Part shown: positions 43,828 through 51,689 of the stretch, in pieces
How positions within the stretch are numbered: the stretch's first letter is position 1
Layout of the letters: each line of letters starts with the position of its first letter
Program-made: the position numbers and the translations under genes
The notes under the pieces: model-generated
The model's database searches: none
What the model saw: only the letters and a program-made list of their open reading frames with translations
What the model was told of the DNA's origin: nothing
NCBI GenBank assembly: GCA_944387095.1
Contig: CALXDP010000001.1
Coordinates: 62,001 to 126,000 of the forward strand
DNA from: an uncultured Oscillospiraceae bacterium
GTDB taxonomy: Bacteria; Bacillota; Clostridia; Oscillospirales; Oscillospiraceae
DNA length: 64,000 bases
Reading direction: 5' to 3'

Positions 43828-45093
43828 TCAGATCTGTTCAATTTCCAGGCCGCCCAGCCACCGGCGGATCATGTCAAAACCGTGGTTGGCCGCCAGGGTG
43901 CGCACCCGGTCCCGGCGCTCCTTGGCTCCGGCCAGGTGGAGCTCACGCACCCAGCAGCCGTCCGGGGCGGCCAGGGCCACGTACACCAGCCCCACCGGGT
44001 TGCCCCGCTCGTCGCTGTCGGGGCCGGCCACCCCGGTGGTGGCCACCGCCGCGTCACAGCCCAGCGCCTTCCGGGCCCCCTGGGCCATGGCCCGGGCCAC
44101 CGCATCGCACACCGCCCCCTGCTCTTCCAGCAGGGTCTGGGGCACCCCCAGCACCTGGCGCTTTACCTCGTTGGTATAGCTCACCACACCCCCCCGGAAC
44201 ACTGCCGAGGCCCCGGGCAGGTCGGTCAGGCGCTTGGCCAGCAGCCCGCCGGTGCAGCTTTCTGCCGTACCCAGGGTCAGCCCTCTGGCCTTCAGCCCCT
44301 CCAATGCCACCTTCTCCAGGCTGTCCCCGCCTGCACCATAGATCAGTCCGCCCAGCATGGTCCGCACCTCCCGCTCCACCGGGGCGATGAGGGCCTCCGC
44401 CGCCGCCTCGTCCGCCGCCTTGGCGGTGACGCGCAGCTCCACTTCCCCCTCCTTGGCATAGGGGGCCAGGGTGGGGTTGGTCAGCCGGTCCATCCGCTCC
44501 CGCAGCAGGCTCTCCACCTGGGATTCCCCCCAGCCGAACACCCGCAGGGTGTGGGAGCGGATCACCCCCTCGCTCAGCCGGGCCAGCCAGGGGGCGGCCT
44601 CCTGCCGGAACATGGGCAGGCACTCCCTGGGCGGGCCGGGAAGCATCACCACATAGTTCTCCCCGCTCTGGAAGGCGCAGCCCGGGGCGGTACCCCAGCG
44701 GTTTTCCAGCACGGCGCATCCCTCGGGCAGCCAGGCCTGCTGGAGGTTGTTCTCCGTCATCACCCGGCCGGAGGCGGCGAAGTAGTCCCGGATGGCATCG
44801 GCGCACTCGGGATGGTAAACCAGTGTCTTCCCAAAGGCCTCCGCCACCACCCGCTTGGTGAGGTCATCGCAGGTGGGCCCCAGTCCGCCGGTGGTGATGA
44901 GCACGTCCGCCCGCCCCCGGGCCAGCTCCACCGCCCGGCGCAGCCGCTCCGGGTTGTCCCCCACCACCGAGTGGTAGTATACGTTCAGGCCCAGGGCGGA
45001 CAGCTCCCGGGAGAGCATCTGGGCATCGGTGTTGGCGGTGTTGCCCAGCAGCAGCTCAGTGCCCACCGCCAGCAGCTCCACAACGTGGCTCAT
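43828..45093 (-). CDS. cinA: competence/damage-inducible protein A (CinA), NMN amidohydrolase type
   Basis: 421 residues. The N-terminal MoCF-biosynthesis-like domain (about 1-170; VELLAVGTELLLGNTANTDA, TTGGLGPTCDDLTK) is joined to a C-terminal PncC domain (about 260-415; GTAESCTGGLLAKRLTDLPG). Known members hydrolyse ADP-ribose or deamidate nicotinamide mononucleotide to recycle pyridine nucleotides. AAAGGAG precedes the ATG. It is divergent from the aromatic operon. Confidence 0.93.
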   Translation of the reverse strand: MSHVVELLAVGTELLLGNTANTDAQMLSRELSALGLNVYYHSVVGDNPERLRRAVELARGRADVLITTGGLGPTCDDLTKRVVAEAFGKTLVYHPECADAIRDYFAASGRVMTENNLQQAWLPEGCAVLENRWGTAPGCAFQSGENYVVMLPGPPRECLPMFRQEAAPWLARLSEGVIRSHTLRVFGWGESQVESLLRERMDRLTNPTLAPYAKEGEVELRVTAKAADEAAAEALIAPVEREVRTMLGGLIYGAGGDSLEKVALEGLKARGLTLGTAESCTGGLLAKRLTDLPGASAVFRGGVVSYTNEVKRQVLGVPQTLLEEQGAVCDAVARAMAQGARKALGCDAAVATTGVAGPDSDERGNPVGLVYVALAAPDGCWVRELHLAGAKERRDRVRTLAANHGFDMIRRWLGGLEIEQI

Positions 45094-45115
45094 GGCAGTT
45101 CAACTCCTTTGCCCC

Positions 45116-45144
45116 ATGGTACGCCCTGCCGGTAAACTTGTCAA
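45116..45144 (-). promoter_or_regulatory. promoter of cinA
   Basis: TTGACA and TACCAT on the minus strand with 17-nt spacing; its -35 lies 8 bp from the -35 of the divergent aromatic operon promoter. Confidence 0.65.
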
Positions 45145-45152
45145 GAAAACCC

Positions 45153-45181
45153 TTGCAATCCGCTCCGCCATGGGGTATACT
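45153..45181 (+). promoter_or_regulatory. promoter of the aromatic amino acid operon
   Basis: TTGCAA and TATACT with 17-nt spacing, about 30 nt upstream of the leader peptide start. Confidence 0.75.
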
Positions 45182-45211
45182 ATGGATAACCATCAAGCGC
45201 GAGGTATTCTC

Positions 45212-45310
45212 ATGAATCTCTGCCACGCCCACAGCCTTACCTTCTCCTTTGGCTGGACTCGATTTACCGGGTTCGGCTATTTTGCCATGGAGAAACAGCG
45301 GGTGTTGTGA
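45212..45310 (+). CDS. aromatic-rich leader peptide of the aro operon
   Basis: 32 residues, ATG at 45212 behind GAGGT with 6-nt spacing. The middle reads TFSFGWTRFTGFGYF: five Phe, one Trp and one Tyr in 15 codons. The peptide ends with a TGA at 45308, inside a segment that can pair with the 5' arm of the terminator downstream. This is the layout of amino acid biosynthesis leader peptides, where the ribosome stalls at codons for the scarce amino acid. Phe is the main sensed residue by count; the operon makes chorismate and prephenate-derived Phe, which fits. The peptide itself needs no function. Confidence 0.8.
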   Translation: MNLCHAHSLTFSFGWTRFTGFGYFAMEKQRVL

Positions 45311-45399
45311 GTTTCTGGCCCTCTTTTCAGGGCCGCGCCGATAGGCTATGGATGCTGAAGCTCATTGACACGCTTGCTGTCAATGGGCTTTCTTTTATT
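45302..45399 (+). promoter_or_regulatory. transcription attenuator (antiterminator/terminator) of the aro operon
   Basis: Terminator: AAGCTCATTGACA (45358-45370) pairs with TGTCAATGGGCTT (45378-45390), 13 bp with one wobble and a 7-nt loop, followed by a TCTTTTATT tract. Antiterminator: 45302-45315 (GTGT, TGAG, TTTC blocks) can pair with 45357-45371 (GAAG, CTCA, ACAC), removing the terminator 5' arm. A separate hairpin GGCCCT/AGGGCC (45317-45334) sits between. A ribosome at the stop codon would cover the antiterminator arm; one stalled at the aromatic codons would leave it free. Confidence 0.75.
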
Positions 45400-45426
45400 C
45401 TCAAAAAGAAAGGGCTGATTGAGCGT

Positions 45427-46446
45427 ATGGTTATCGTCATGAAGCCGGGTACCCGGCAGGAGGACATTCAGGCGCTGGTAACCCAGCTGGAGCGGGATCA
45501 CGGCGTCAAGGTGGGTATCACCAACGGCGTGGGCTGTTCCATTCTGGGCCTGGTGGGAGACACCACCCACATCGACATGGACAAGCTGTCCATGAACGAC
45601 AATGTGGAGCGGGTCATGCGGGTACAGGAACCCTATAAAAAGGCCAACCGGAAATTTCATCCCGAGGACACGGTGGTGGACGTGTGTGGCGTACCCATTG
45701 GAGGGGGCGCTTTTACCGTCATCGCCGGCCCCTGCTCGGTGGAGAGCCGGGAGCAGATCATCGAGGTGGCCCGGGATGTAAAGGCCTCAGGCGCGGCCCT
45801 GATGCGAGGGGGCGCCTTCAAGCCCCGCACCTCCCCCTACTCCTTCCAGGGCATGGGCACCGACGGTCTGGATCTGCTGCTGGAGGCCAAAAAGGCCACG
45901 GGGCTTCCCATCGTCACCGAACTGATGAGCCCGAAGTACTGCCAACTGTTCGAAGAGAAGGTTGATCTGGTGCAGATCGGCGCCCGGAACATGCAGAACT
46001 TCGACCTGCTCAAGGAGGCGGGCAAGATGTCCAAGCCCATCCTCCTCAAGCGGGGGCTGGCCAACAGCTACGAGGAGTGGATCATGTCCGCGGAGTACAT
46101 CATGGCCGCCGGCAATGAGAACGTGGTTTTGTGCGAGCGGGGGGTGCGCACCTTTGAGACCTACACCCGCAACACCCTGGATCTGTCCGCCATCCCCGCC
46201 ATCCGCCGCATGAGCCATCTGCCCATCGTGGTGGACCCCTCCCACGCCGCGGGCATGTACTGGATGGTGGAGCCCCTGGCCATGGCCGCCGCCGCCGTGG
46301 GCGCGGACGGGCTGATGGTGGAGGTCCACAACGATCCCCCTCACGCCAAGTGCGACGGCCAGCAGTCCCTCACCCCGGAAAAGTTCCAGCGGCTGATGAA
46401 CCAGCTGCGTCCCCTGGTGGACCTGATGGGCAAGACACTGGCCTGA
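45427..46446 (+). CDS. aroF: 3-deoxy-7-phosphoheptulonate synthase (DAHP synthase)
   Basis: 339 residues from the ATG at 45427. An N-terminal ferredoxin-like regulatory domain (about 1-75, MVIVMKPGTRQEDIQALV) precedes the barrel of the KDO8P/DAHP type (AGPCSVESREQI, GAFKPRTSPYSFQG, QIGARNMQNFDLL, VDPSHAAGMYW). It joins phosphoenolpyruvate and erythrose 4-phosphate, the first step of the shikimate route. The N-terminal domain of this subfamily usually mediates feedback by Tyr or Phe. The RBS is weak (AGAAAGGG), ATG at 45439 is an alternative. It is the first structural gene behind the attenuator. Confidence 0.94.
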   Translation: MVIVMKPGTRQEDIQALVTQLERDHGVKVGITNGVGCSILGLVGDTTHIDMDKLSMNDNVERVMRVQEPYKKANRKFHPEDTVVDVCGVPIGGGAFTVIAGPCSVESREQIIEVARDVKASGAALMRGGAFKPRTSPYSFQGMGTDGLDLLLEAKKATGLPIVTELMSPKYCQLFEEKVDLVQIGARNMQNFDLLKEAGKMSKPILLKRGLANSYEEWIMSAEYIMAAGNENVVLCERGVRTFETYTRNTLDLSAIPAIRRMSHLPIVVDPSHAAGMYWMVEPLAMAAAAVGADGLMVEVHNDPPHAKCDGQQSLTPEKFQRLMNQLRPLVDLMGKTLA

Positions 46447-46497
46447 CCAGCCCACCCCATCGCCCAACACTGCGCCGATCTGAAAGGAGCGGATCTT

Positions 46498-46830
46498 ATG
46501 GCAATCCTGGAACGCACCCTCACCGCAAATTTCTCCCACATTGTGGAGCACCTCCACAACAGCATTCTGAACGGCAGCACCTCCGCCTCCTACGAGGAGG
46601 GAAGCGACTTCACCATGGGCTCCACCCGCGTGGCCATCCGGATGTACGAGCGATACAGCTGGACGGGCGGCAACCGGGTCGCCATGTCTGTCACCGTGGT
46701 GGGCGAGGGGCCCCAGGTCCACGTCACCGCCATCACCGCCGGGGGCAGCCAGGCCATGTTTTTCAAGCTCAACACCTTCGGAGAGGAATCCTTCCTGGAC
46801 ACCCTGGCCCAAGCCCTGGACGCGCTGTGA
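46498..46830 (+). CDS. DUF6054-like small protein
   Basis: 110 residues, soluble, one alpha helix then a beta-rich part (TRVAIRMYERYSWTGGNRVAMS, HVTAITAGGSQAMFF). It resembles small proteins assigned to DUF6054; function unknown. GAAAGGAG precedes the ATG. It sits between aroF and aroB in one operon without promoter or terminator, so it is expressed with the aromatic genes. Confidence 0.68.
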   Translation: MAILERTLTANFSHIVEHLHNSILNGSTSASYEEGSDFTMGSTRVAIRMYERYSWTGGNRVAMSVTVVGEGPQVHVTAITAGGSQAMFFKLNTFGEESFLDTLAQALDAL

Positions 46831-46873
46831 GCCGAGGGCTGGAAGCGCGCAGAAGGAAAAGGAGGCACACCCC

Positions 46874-47935
46874 TTGAACACCCTCACTGTGGCCCTGCCG
46901 GGCCGGACATATGAAATCCAGATTCAGCGGGGTCTGCTGGACCAGGCGGGGGCGCGCTGCCGCCTGGCGCTGCCCCAGGCCGCGCGGCTGTTCGTCGTCA
47001 CCGACAGCACCGCCGGCCCCCTCTACCAGGACCGGCTGTGGGACAGCCTGCGCACCGCCGGCTTTCAGGTCGCCTTTCACACCATCCCCGCCGGGGAGCA
47101 GAGCAAGTGCGCCCCCCAACTGTCTGCACTGTGGGAAGATATGATGGCCTTTGGCCTGACCCGTACCGACGCCGTGGTGGCCCTGGGCGGCGGCGTGGTG
47201 GGCGATTTGGCCGGCTTTGCCGCCGCTACCATCCTGCGGGGGGTGGACTTTGTCCAGATCCCCACCACCCTGCTGGCCCAGGTGGACTCCTCTGTGGGCG
47301 GCAAGGTGGCCATCGATCTGGCGCACGGGAAGAATCTGGCCGGCGCCTTCTGGCAGCCCCGGCTGGTGCTTATGGATCCGGATGTGCTGGACACCCTGCC
47401 GGATCCTGTCTTTGCCGACGGCATGGCGGAGGTCATCAAATACGGCTGTATTGCCGATGAAGCGTTCCTGCGCTTCCTGGAGGGGCACGCCAGCCGCGCC
47501 CAGATCATGGAAGAAATTGAGTCCGTTTTGTATACCAGCTGCGAGATAAAACGCAAGGTAGTGGAACAGGACGAGCGGGACACCGGGGCACGGATGGTTT
47601 TGAACTTTGGCCATACCCTGGGCCACGCTTATGAACTGGCCGGGCACTACCAGCTGTGGACCCACGGGCAGGCCGTGGCCGCCGGCATGGTGCGGGCGGC
47701 AGAGCTGGGGGTGGGCCTAGGCCTGACGCCTCCCAGCCTGGCCGCCCGGGTTGCGGATCTGGTCCATGCCTTTGGCCTGCCCAGGGCAATCCCCTGCTCC
47801 TTTGAGGAGTATGCCGCCGCCATCGGCCTGGACAAGAAGGGGGCCGGGGACCGGATCACCCTGATCCTGCTGGATCGCCCCGGCCACGCCATGCTCTATC
47901 CCATGAAGAAACAGGCGCTGCTGGAGCTGCTGTAA
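46874..47935 (+). CDS. aroB: 3-dehydroquinate synthase
   Basis: 353 residues. NAD-binding VALGGGVVGDLAGFAAATILRG (shown in part: GGGVVGDLAGF), the substrate loop PTTLLAQVDSSVGGKVAID, and metal ligands in AEVIKYGCI, NFGHTLGHAYE. It converts DAHP to dehydroquinate. The start is a TTG at 46874 behind AAAAGGAGG, 10-nt spacing. Part of the aro operon; dehydroquinase and shikimate dehydrogenase and kinase are not in this window. Confidence 0.94.
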   Translation: MNTLTVALPGRTYEIQIQRGLLDQAGARCRLALPQAARLFVVTDSTAGPLYQDRLWDSLRTAGFQVAFHTIPAGEQSKCAPQLSALWEDMMAFGLTRTDAVVALGGGVVGDLAGFAAATILRGVDFVQIPTTLLAQVDSSVGGKVAIDLAHGKNLAGAFWQPRLVLMDPDVLDTLPDPVFADGMAEVIKYGCIADEAFLRFLEGHASRAQIMEEIESVLYTSCEIKRKVVEQDERDTGARMVLNFGHTLGHAYELAGHYQLWTHGQAVAAGMVRAAELGVGLGLTPPSLAARVADLVHAFGLPRAIPCSFEEYAAAIGLDKKGAGDRITLILLDRPGHAMLYPMKKQALLELL

Positions 47936-48031
47936 CGGCGTTTCTCTGGCATATCTCGGTATGTCTCCGCCGTCTGTCCCATTGCCCTCCTCCTGTTTCG
48001 GCCGGATAAATGATACGAAATGAGGTTCCCC

Positions 48032-49258
48032 ATGAACATCACCATCACCCCATCCCACCTCAAAGGCGTGATCACGCCGCCTCCCTCTAAGAGTCAGGCC
48101 CATCGGCTGCTCATCTCCGCCGCCCTGGCCCAGGGGGAGAGCGTCATTTCCAACGTGGCCCTGTCCCAGGATATTGCCGCCACCGTCCGCTGCCTGGAGG
48201 AGCTGGGCGCTCACATCCGGATCGACGGCTCCACCGCCACCGTGCGGGGGATGGCCGCCGGGCCCATGTCCCCCCTGCGGCGGATGGCCCTGCCCCATTT
48301 GGACTGCGGAGAATCCGGCTCCACCCTGCGCTTTCTCATCCCCGTGGCCCTGGCCGTCCGGGGCGGAGGGGTGTTCACCGGCCGGGGCAGGCTGATGGAG
48401 CGCCCCCTGGCCCCCTATGCCCGGCTGTTCCGGGAAAGGGGAATCTCCTGGGAGGAATCGGGGTGCGTGCTCACCGTCAGCGGCCTGCTCACCCCCGGGG
48501 ACTACCCCTTGCCCGGGGACGTATCCAGCCAGTTTTTCACCGGGCTGCTCTTCGCCCTGCCTCTGCTGGCGGGGAATTCCCGCATCGTCCTCACCTCCCC
48601 ACTGGAATCAGAGGATTATGTCACCCTTACCCGCCAGGCCATGGAGGCCGCCGGCATACTGGTGCCCGGCTGGGAAGTGCCAGGCGGGCAGCGCTATCAG
48701 CCTATGCGGCAGACCGTGGAAGCCGACTGGTCCCAGGCCGCCTTTTGGTACGCCGCCCAAACTTTGGGCAGCGATCTGGTCATTGCCGGTCTCAATCCCT
48801 TCTCCACCCAGCCCGACGCCCGGGTGGCCGGCCTCTGCCAGCAGCTGGCGGGGGGGCAGCCCGATCTGGCCATTGATGTAAGCCAGTGCCCCGACCTGTT
48901 CCCCGCCCTGGCGCTCATGGCCGCCACGCGGCCCGGCCTGACCACCCGCATCGGGGGGGGCACCCGGCTGCGCATTAAGGAGAGCGACCGCATCGCCGCC
49001 GTAACCGATATGCTCACCCGCCTGGGCCTGCCGGTGGAAGAGTTTCCGGACGGCATCCGAGTGACCGGCGCGCGGATCTTTGCGGGTGGTGTGGAACTTG
49101 ACTGCCACAACGACCACCGCATCGCCATGACCGCTGCCGTCGCCGCCACCCGGTGCGAAAACCCCATCACGTTACAGGGCGCTGAGTGTGTGAACAAGTC
49201 CTACCCCAGCTTCTGGGAGGAGTACGAGGCCCTGGGCGGCCGGATTGTCCGGAGGTGA
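48032..49258 (+). CDS. aroA: 3-phosphoshikimate 1-carboxyvinyltransferase (EPSP synthase)
   Basis: 408 residues. Substrate motifs PPSKSQAHRLLISAALA, LDCGESGSTLRFLIP, RIKESDRIAA and DCHNDHRIAM are all in place. It transfers enolpyruvyl from PEP to shikimate 3-phosphate. The motif LDCGESGSTLRF departs from the LGNAGTALR of glyphosate-sensitive class I enzymes, so it may belong to the less sensitive class; this is inference. ATG 48032 has TGAGGT upstream. It overlaps the next GNAT gene by one base (TGATG). Confidence 0.94.
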   Translation: MNITITPSHLKGVITPPPSKSQAHRLLISAALAQGESVISNVALSQDIAATVRCLEELGAHIRIDGSTATVRGMAAGPMSPLRRMALPHLDCGESGSTLRFLIPVALAVRGGGVFTGRGRLMERPLAPYARLFRERGISWEESGCVLTVSGLLTPGDYPLPGDVSSQFFTGLLFALPLLAGNSRIVLTSPLESEDYVTLTRQAMEAAGILVPGWEVPGGQRYQPMRQTVEADWSQAAFWYAAQTLGSDLVIAGLNPFSTQPDARVAGLCQQLAGGQPDLAIDVSQCPDLFPALALMAATRPGLTTRIGGGTRLRIKESDRIAAVTDMLTRLGLPVEEFPDGIRVTGARIFAGGVELDCHNDHRIAMTAAVAATRCENPITLQGAECVNKSYPSFWEEYEALGGRIVRR

Positions 49259-49731
49259 TGGAAAACGTGGAGTTGATCGTAAAGCCCTTTCCCGCCCTCT
49301 CCCCACAGGAGCTGTATGAGATCCTCCGCCTGCGGGTGGATGTGTTTGTGGTGGAGCAGCACTGCCCCTATCCGGAACTGGACGGCAAGGACCTGGACGC
49401 CCTGCACCTCTTCCTGTGGGATGAGGCGGGCGTACACGCCTACCTGCGGCTGCTGCCGCCGGGCGTATCCTTTGACTCCGCCAGCCTGGGCCGGGTGGTC
49501 ACCCGGGACCGGGGCCGGGGACTGGGCCGGAGGATTCTGGACACGGGCGTGGAAAAGGCCCGGCGCCTGGGCTATTCAAGCCTTACCATCGAGGCCCAGA
49601 GCTACGCCCGCGGGTTCTATGAACAGGTGGGATTCCGCCAGACCGGGCCGGAATTTTTGGAGGACGGCATCCCCCACATCCCCATGCGCCTGGATCTGCC
49701 CTCTCCACCTGGAGCTGGCTACTCTGTCTGA
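49258..49731 (+). CDS. GNAT family N-acetyltransferase, ElaA type
   Basis: 157 residues. The ElaA pattern is clear: ELYEILRLRVDVFVVEQ near the start, then PYPELDGKDLDA, GRVVTRDRGRGLGRRIL (acetyl-CoA loop) and FYEQVGFRQTGPEFLEDGIPH. Substrate unknown. ATG 49258 overlaps the aroA stop; the GTG at 49267 has better spacing from GGAGG. Confidence 0.87.
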   Translation: MENVELIVKPFPALSPQELYEILRLRVDVFVVEQHCPYPELDGKDLDALHLFLWDEAGVHAYLRLLPPGVSFDSASLGRVVTRDRGRGLGRRILDTGVEKARRLGYSSLTIEAQSYARGFYEQVGFRQTGPEFLEDGIPHIPMRLDLPSPPGAGYSV

Positions 49732-49758
49732 CCCCCGCCAGAAAGGAGTTTTCCACTC

Positions 49759-50082
49759 ATGAATTTCGCCTCAGAATCTCTGATGCTCCACTCCCCCGGC
49801 CCGGCCGATGCCGGCCAGGTGGCCACCTGCCGCCGGGATTACGGCGGGCACATTGGCTACTCCGTCCGCCCCTCGGAGCGCCGGAAGGGCTATGCCACGG
49901 AGATGCTGCGCCAATGCCTGCCCCACTGCAAGGCTCCGGGCCTGGACCGGGTGCTGATCACCTGTGCGGACAGCAATGAGGCCAGCCGCCAGGTTATTCT
50001 GGCCAACGGCGGGCTCTATGAAAAGACCGTCTTTGAGCCGCTGGGGCAGAGAAATTTGAAGCGCTACTGGATCACAATCTGA
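49759..50082 (+). CDS. truncated GNAT family acetyltransferase
   Basis: 107 residues. From GGHIGYSVRPSERRKGYATEML onward (cited as GGHIGYSVRPSERRKG) it is a regular GNAT C-terminal half ending in NGGLYEKTVF and RYWITI. Full-length relatives have about 60-70 more residues before this point. Here the first 25 residues (LMLHSPGPADAGQVAT) look like the original N-terminus fused to the middle by an internal deletion. The RBS AAAGGAG is normal. Probably not an active enzyme. Confidence 0.65.
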   Translation: MNFASESLMLHSPGPADAGQVATCRRDYGGHIGYSVRPSERRKGYATEMLRQCLPHCKAPGLDRVLITCADSNEASRQVILANGGLYEKTVFEPLGQRNLKRYWITI

Positions 50083-50099
50083 CGGAATCTGAGAAGGAT

Positions 50100-51155
50100 G
50101 TGACGGAATTGACCTACACCATTTTCGGCGAGAGCCACGGCCCCGCCATCGGGGTCACCCTCACCGGGGTGCCCGCCGGCCTGGCGCTGGATTGGGCGGA
50201 GATCGACCGGGAGCTGGCCCGGCGGGCGCCGGGGAAAAACGCCTGGTCCACCGCCCGGAAGGAAGCTGACCGGCCGGAGATCCTCTCCGGCGTCTTTGAG
50301 GGCAGGACCACCGGCGCACCCCTGTGCGCCGTCATTGCCAACACCGATACCCGCTCTCAGGATTACAGCCGTACCAAGGACCTGGCCCGGCCCGGCCATG
50401 CCGACTACCCCGCCCATGTGCGCTACGCCGGGTGCAACGACTACCGGGGGGGTGGCCACTTCTCCGGCCGGCTCACCGCGCCCCTGGTGTTTGCCGGGGT
50501 GGTGGCCAAGCAGATCCTGATCCCCCAGGGCGTCCGGGTGGGCGCCCACATCAGCTCCATCTACGGCATCTCCGATGAGCCTTTGGAGGATTGGGACAGC
50601 CTCCACACCGCGGCGAACAAAGACTTCCCCGTCCTCAGCGATGAAAAGGGGGCGGAGATGCGCGCCGCCATCGCCCAGGCCAAGGAGGAGCAGGATAGCG
50701 TGGGCGGCAGCATCGAGTGCGCCGTGTTCGGCCTGCCCGCCGGGCTGGGAGGGCCAGACTTTGGGGAAAACGCCGAGGGCATCTTCTCCCAATACTTGTT
50801 TGCCGTCCCCGCGGTGAAGGCGTTGGCCTTCGGGGCAGGAACCGCCTTCTCCCTCATGCGTGGCTCAGAGGCCAACGACCCGCTCTATATGGACGACGAC
50901 GGCACAGTAAAAGCCGAGCAGAACTGCGCCGGCGGCGTCAACGGCGGTATCACCAACGGCATGCCCTTGGTCTTTGAGGTCACCCTGCGCCCCACCCCCT
51001 CCATCGCCCGGCCCCAGTTCACTGTGGATCTGGCCAAGCGGGAGAACGCGGTGCTGGAGCTCCAAGGCCGGCATGACCCCTGCGTTGTCCCCCGGGCGGT
51101 TCCCGTCATCGAGGCCGCCGCCGCGTTGGCGGCCTGTGAGCTGATGGGCTTCTAA
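50100..51155 (+). CDS. aroC: chorismate synthase
   Basis: 351 residues. FGESHGPAIGVTLTGVPAG, the FMN/EPSP site RPGHADYPAHVRYAG, and ECAVFGLPAGLG are typical; C-terminal MPLVFEVTLRPTPSI and GRHDPCVVPRAVPV complete it. It makes chorismate from EPSP using reduced flavin. The start is a GTG at 50100 close to GAGAAGG; a TTG at 50109 has better spacing. Both give a short N-terminus compared with most AroC. Confidence 0.93.
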   Translation: MTELTYTIFGESHGPAIGVTLTGVPAGLALDWAEIDRELARRAPGKNAWSTARKEADRPEILSGVFEGRTTGAPLCAVIANTDTRSQDYSRTKDLARPGHADYPAHVRYAGCNDYRGGGHFSGRLTAPLVFAGVVAKQILIPQGVRVGAHISSIYGISDEPLEDWDSLHTAANKDFPVLSDEKGAEMRAAIAQAKEEQDSVGGSIECAVFGLPAGLGGPDFGENAEGIFSQYLFAVPAVKALAFGAGTAFSLMRGSEANDPLYMDDDGTVKAEQNCAGGVNGGITNGMPLVFEVTLRPTPSIARPQFTVDLAKRENAVLELQGRHDPCVVPRAVPVIEAAAALAACELMGF

Positions 51156-51197
51156 ATCCTCTGTATTTGAATTCTCTCATAAGGAGTATATACCACA

Positions 51198-51689
51198 ATG
51201 CACAATTCTTCCCAATGCCAGATCGCAGATGATGCGGTCATCCTACCCGGGGCTCACATTACCGGCCAGGTCAGCATTGCCTCCGGCTGCTCGGTGTGGT
51301 ACAACACCGTTATCCGGGGCGACGAGGCCCCCATCACCGTTGACGAAAACACCAACATTCAGGACAACTGCACGCTGCACACCGGACACGACACCCCCCT
51401 GCATATCGGCCGGGGCGTCACCGTGGGCCATAACGTCATCCTCCACGGCTGCACCGTGGGAGACAACTGCCTCATCGGCATGGGCTCCATCGTACTGGAC
51501 GGGGCGGTGGTTGGCCGGAACTGCATCGTGGGGGCGGGCGCGCTGGTCACCAAGCGCACGGTGATCCCCGACGGCTCCATGGTGCTGGGCGCCCCCGCGA
51601 AGGTCAGGCGGGCCCTCACCCTGGAGGAAATCGAACACCTCCGGGACAGCGCGGAGCGTTATCTTGCGTTAAAGGAGCAATATCGATAA
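51198..51689 (+). CDS. gamma-carbonic anhydrase family protein
   Basis: 163 residues, left-handed beta-helix with hexapeptide repeats. The zinc ligands appear as His in TLHTGHDTPLHIG and in VGHNVILHGCTVGD; the Arg in VIRGDEAP and the Asn/Gln in NIQDN are conserved. Members hydrate CO2 or are inactive relatives (YrdA, PaaY type). AAGGAG precedes the ATG. It sits between aroC and pheA and its stop overlaps the pheA start. Confidence 0.88.
   Translation: MHNSSQCQIADDAVILPGAHITGQVSIASGCSVWYNTVIRGDEAPITVDENTNIQDNCTLHTGHDTPLHIGRGVTVGHNVILHGCTVGDNCLIGMGSIVLDGAVVGRNCIVGAGALVTKRTVIPDGSMVLGAPAKVRRALTLEEIEHLRDSAERYLALKEQYR

Noticed and set aside
45029-45310. 93-codon ORF that contains the aromatic leader peptide as its tail
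   Set aside because: Its upstream two thirds overlap the divergent cinA and the promoter; the RBS and promoter position fit the internal ATG at 45212.
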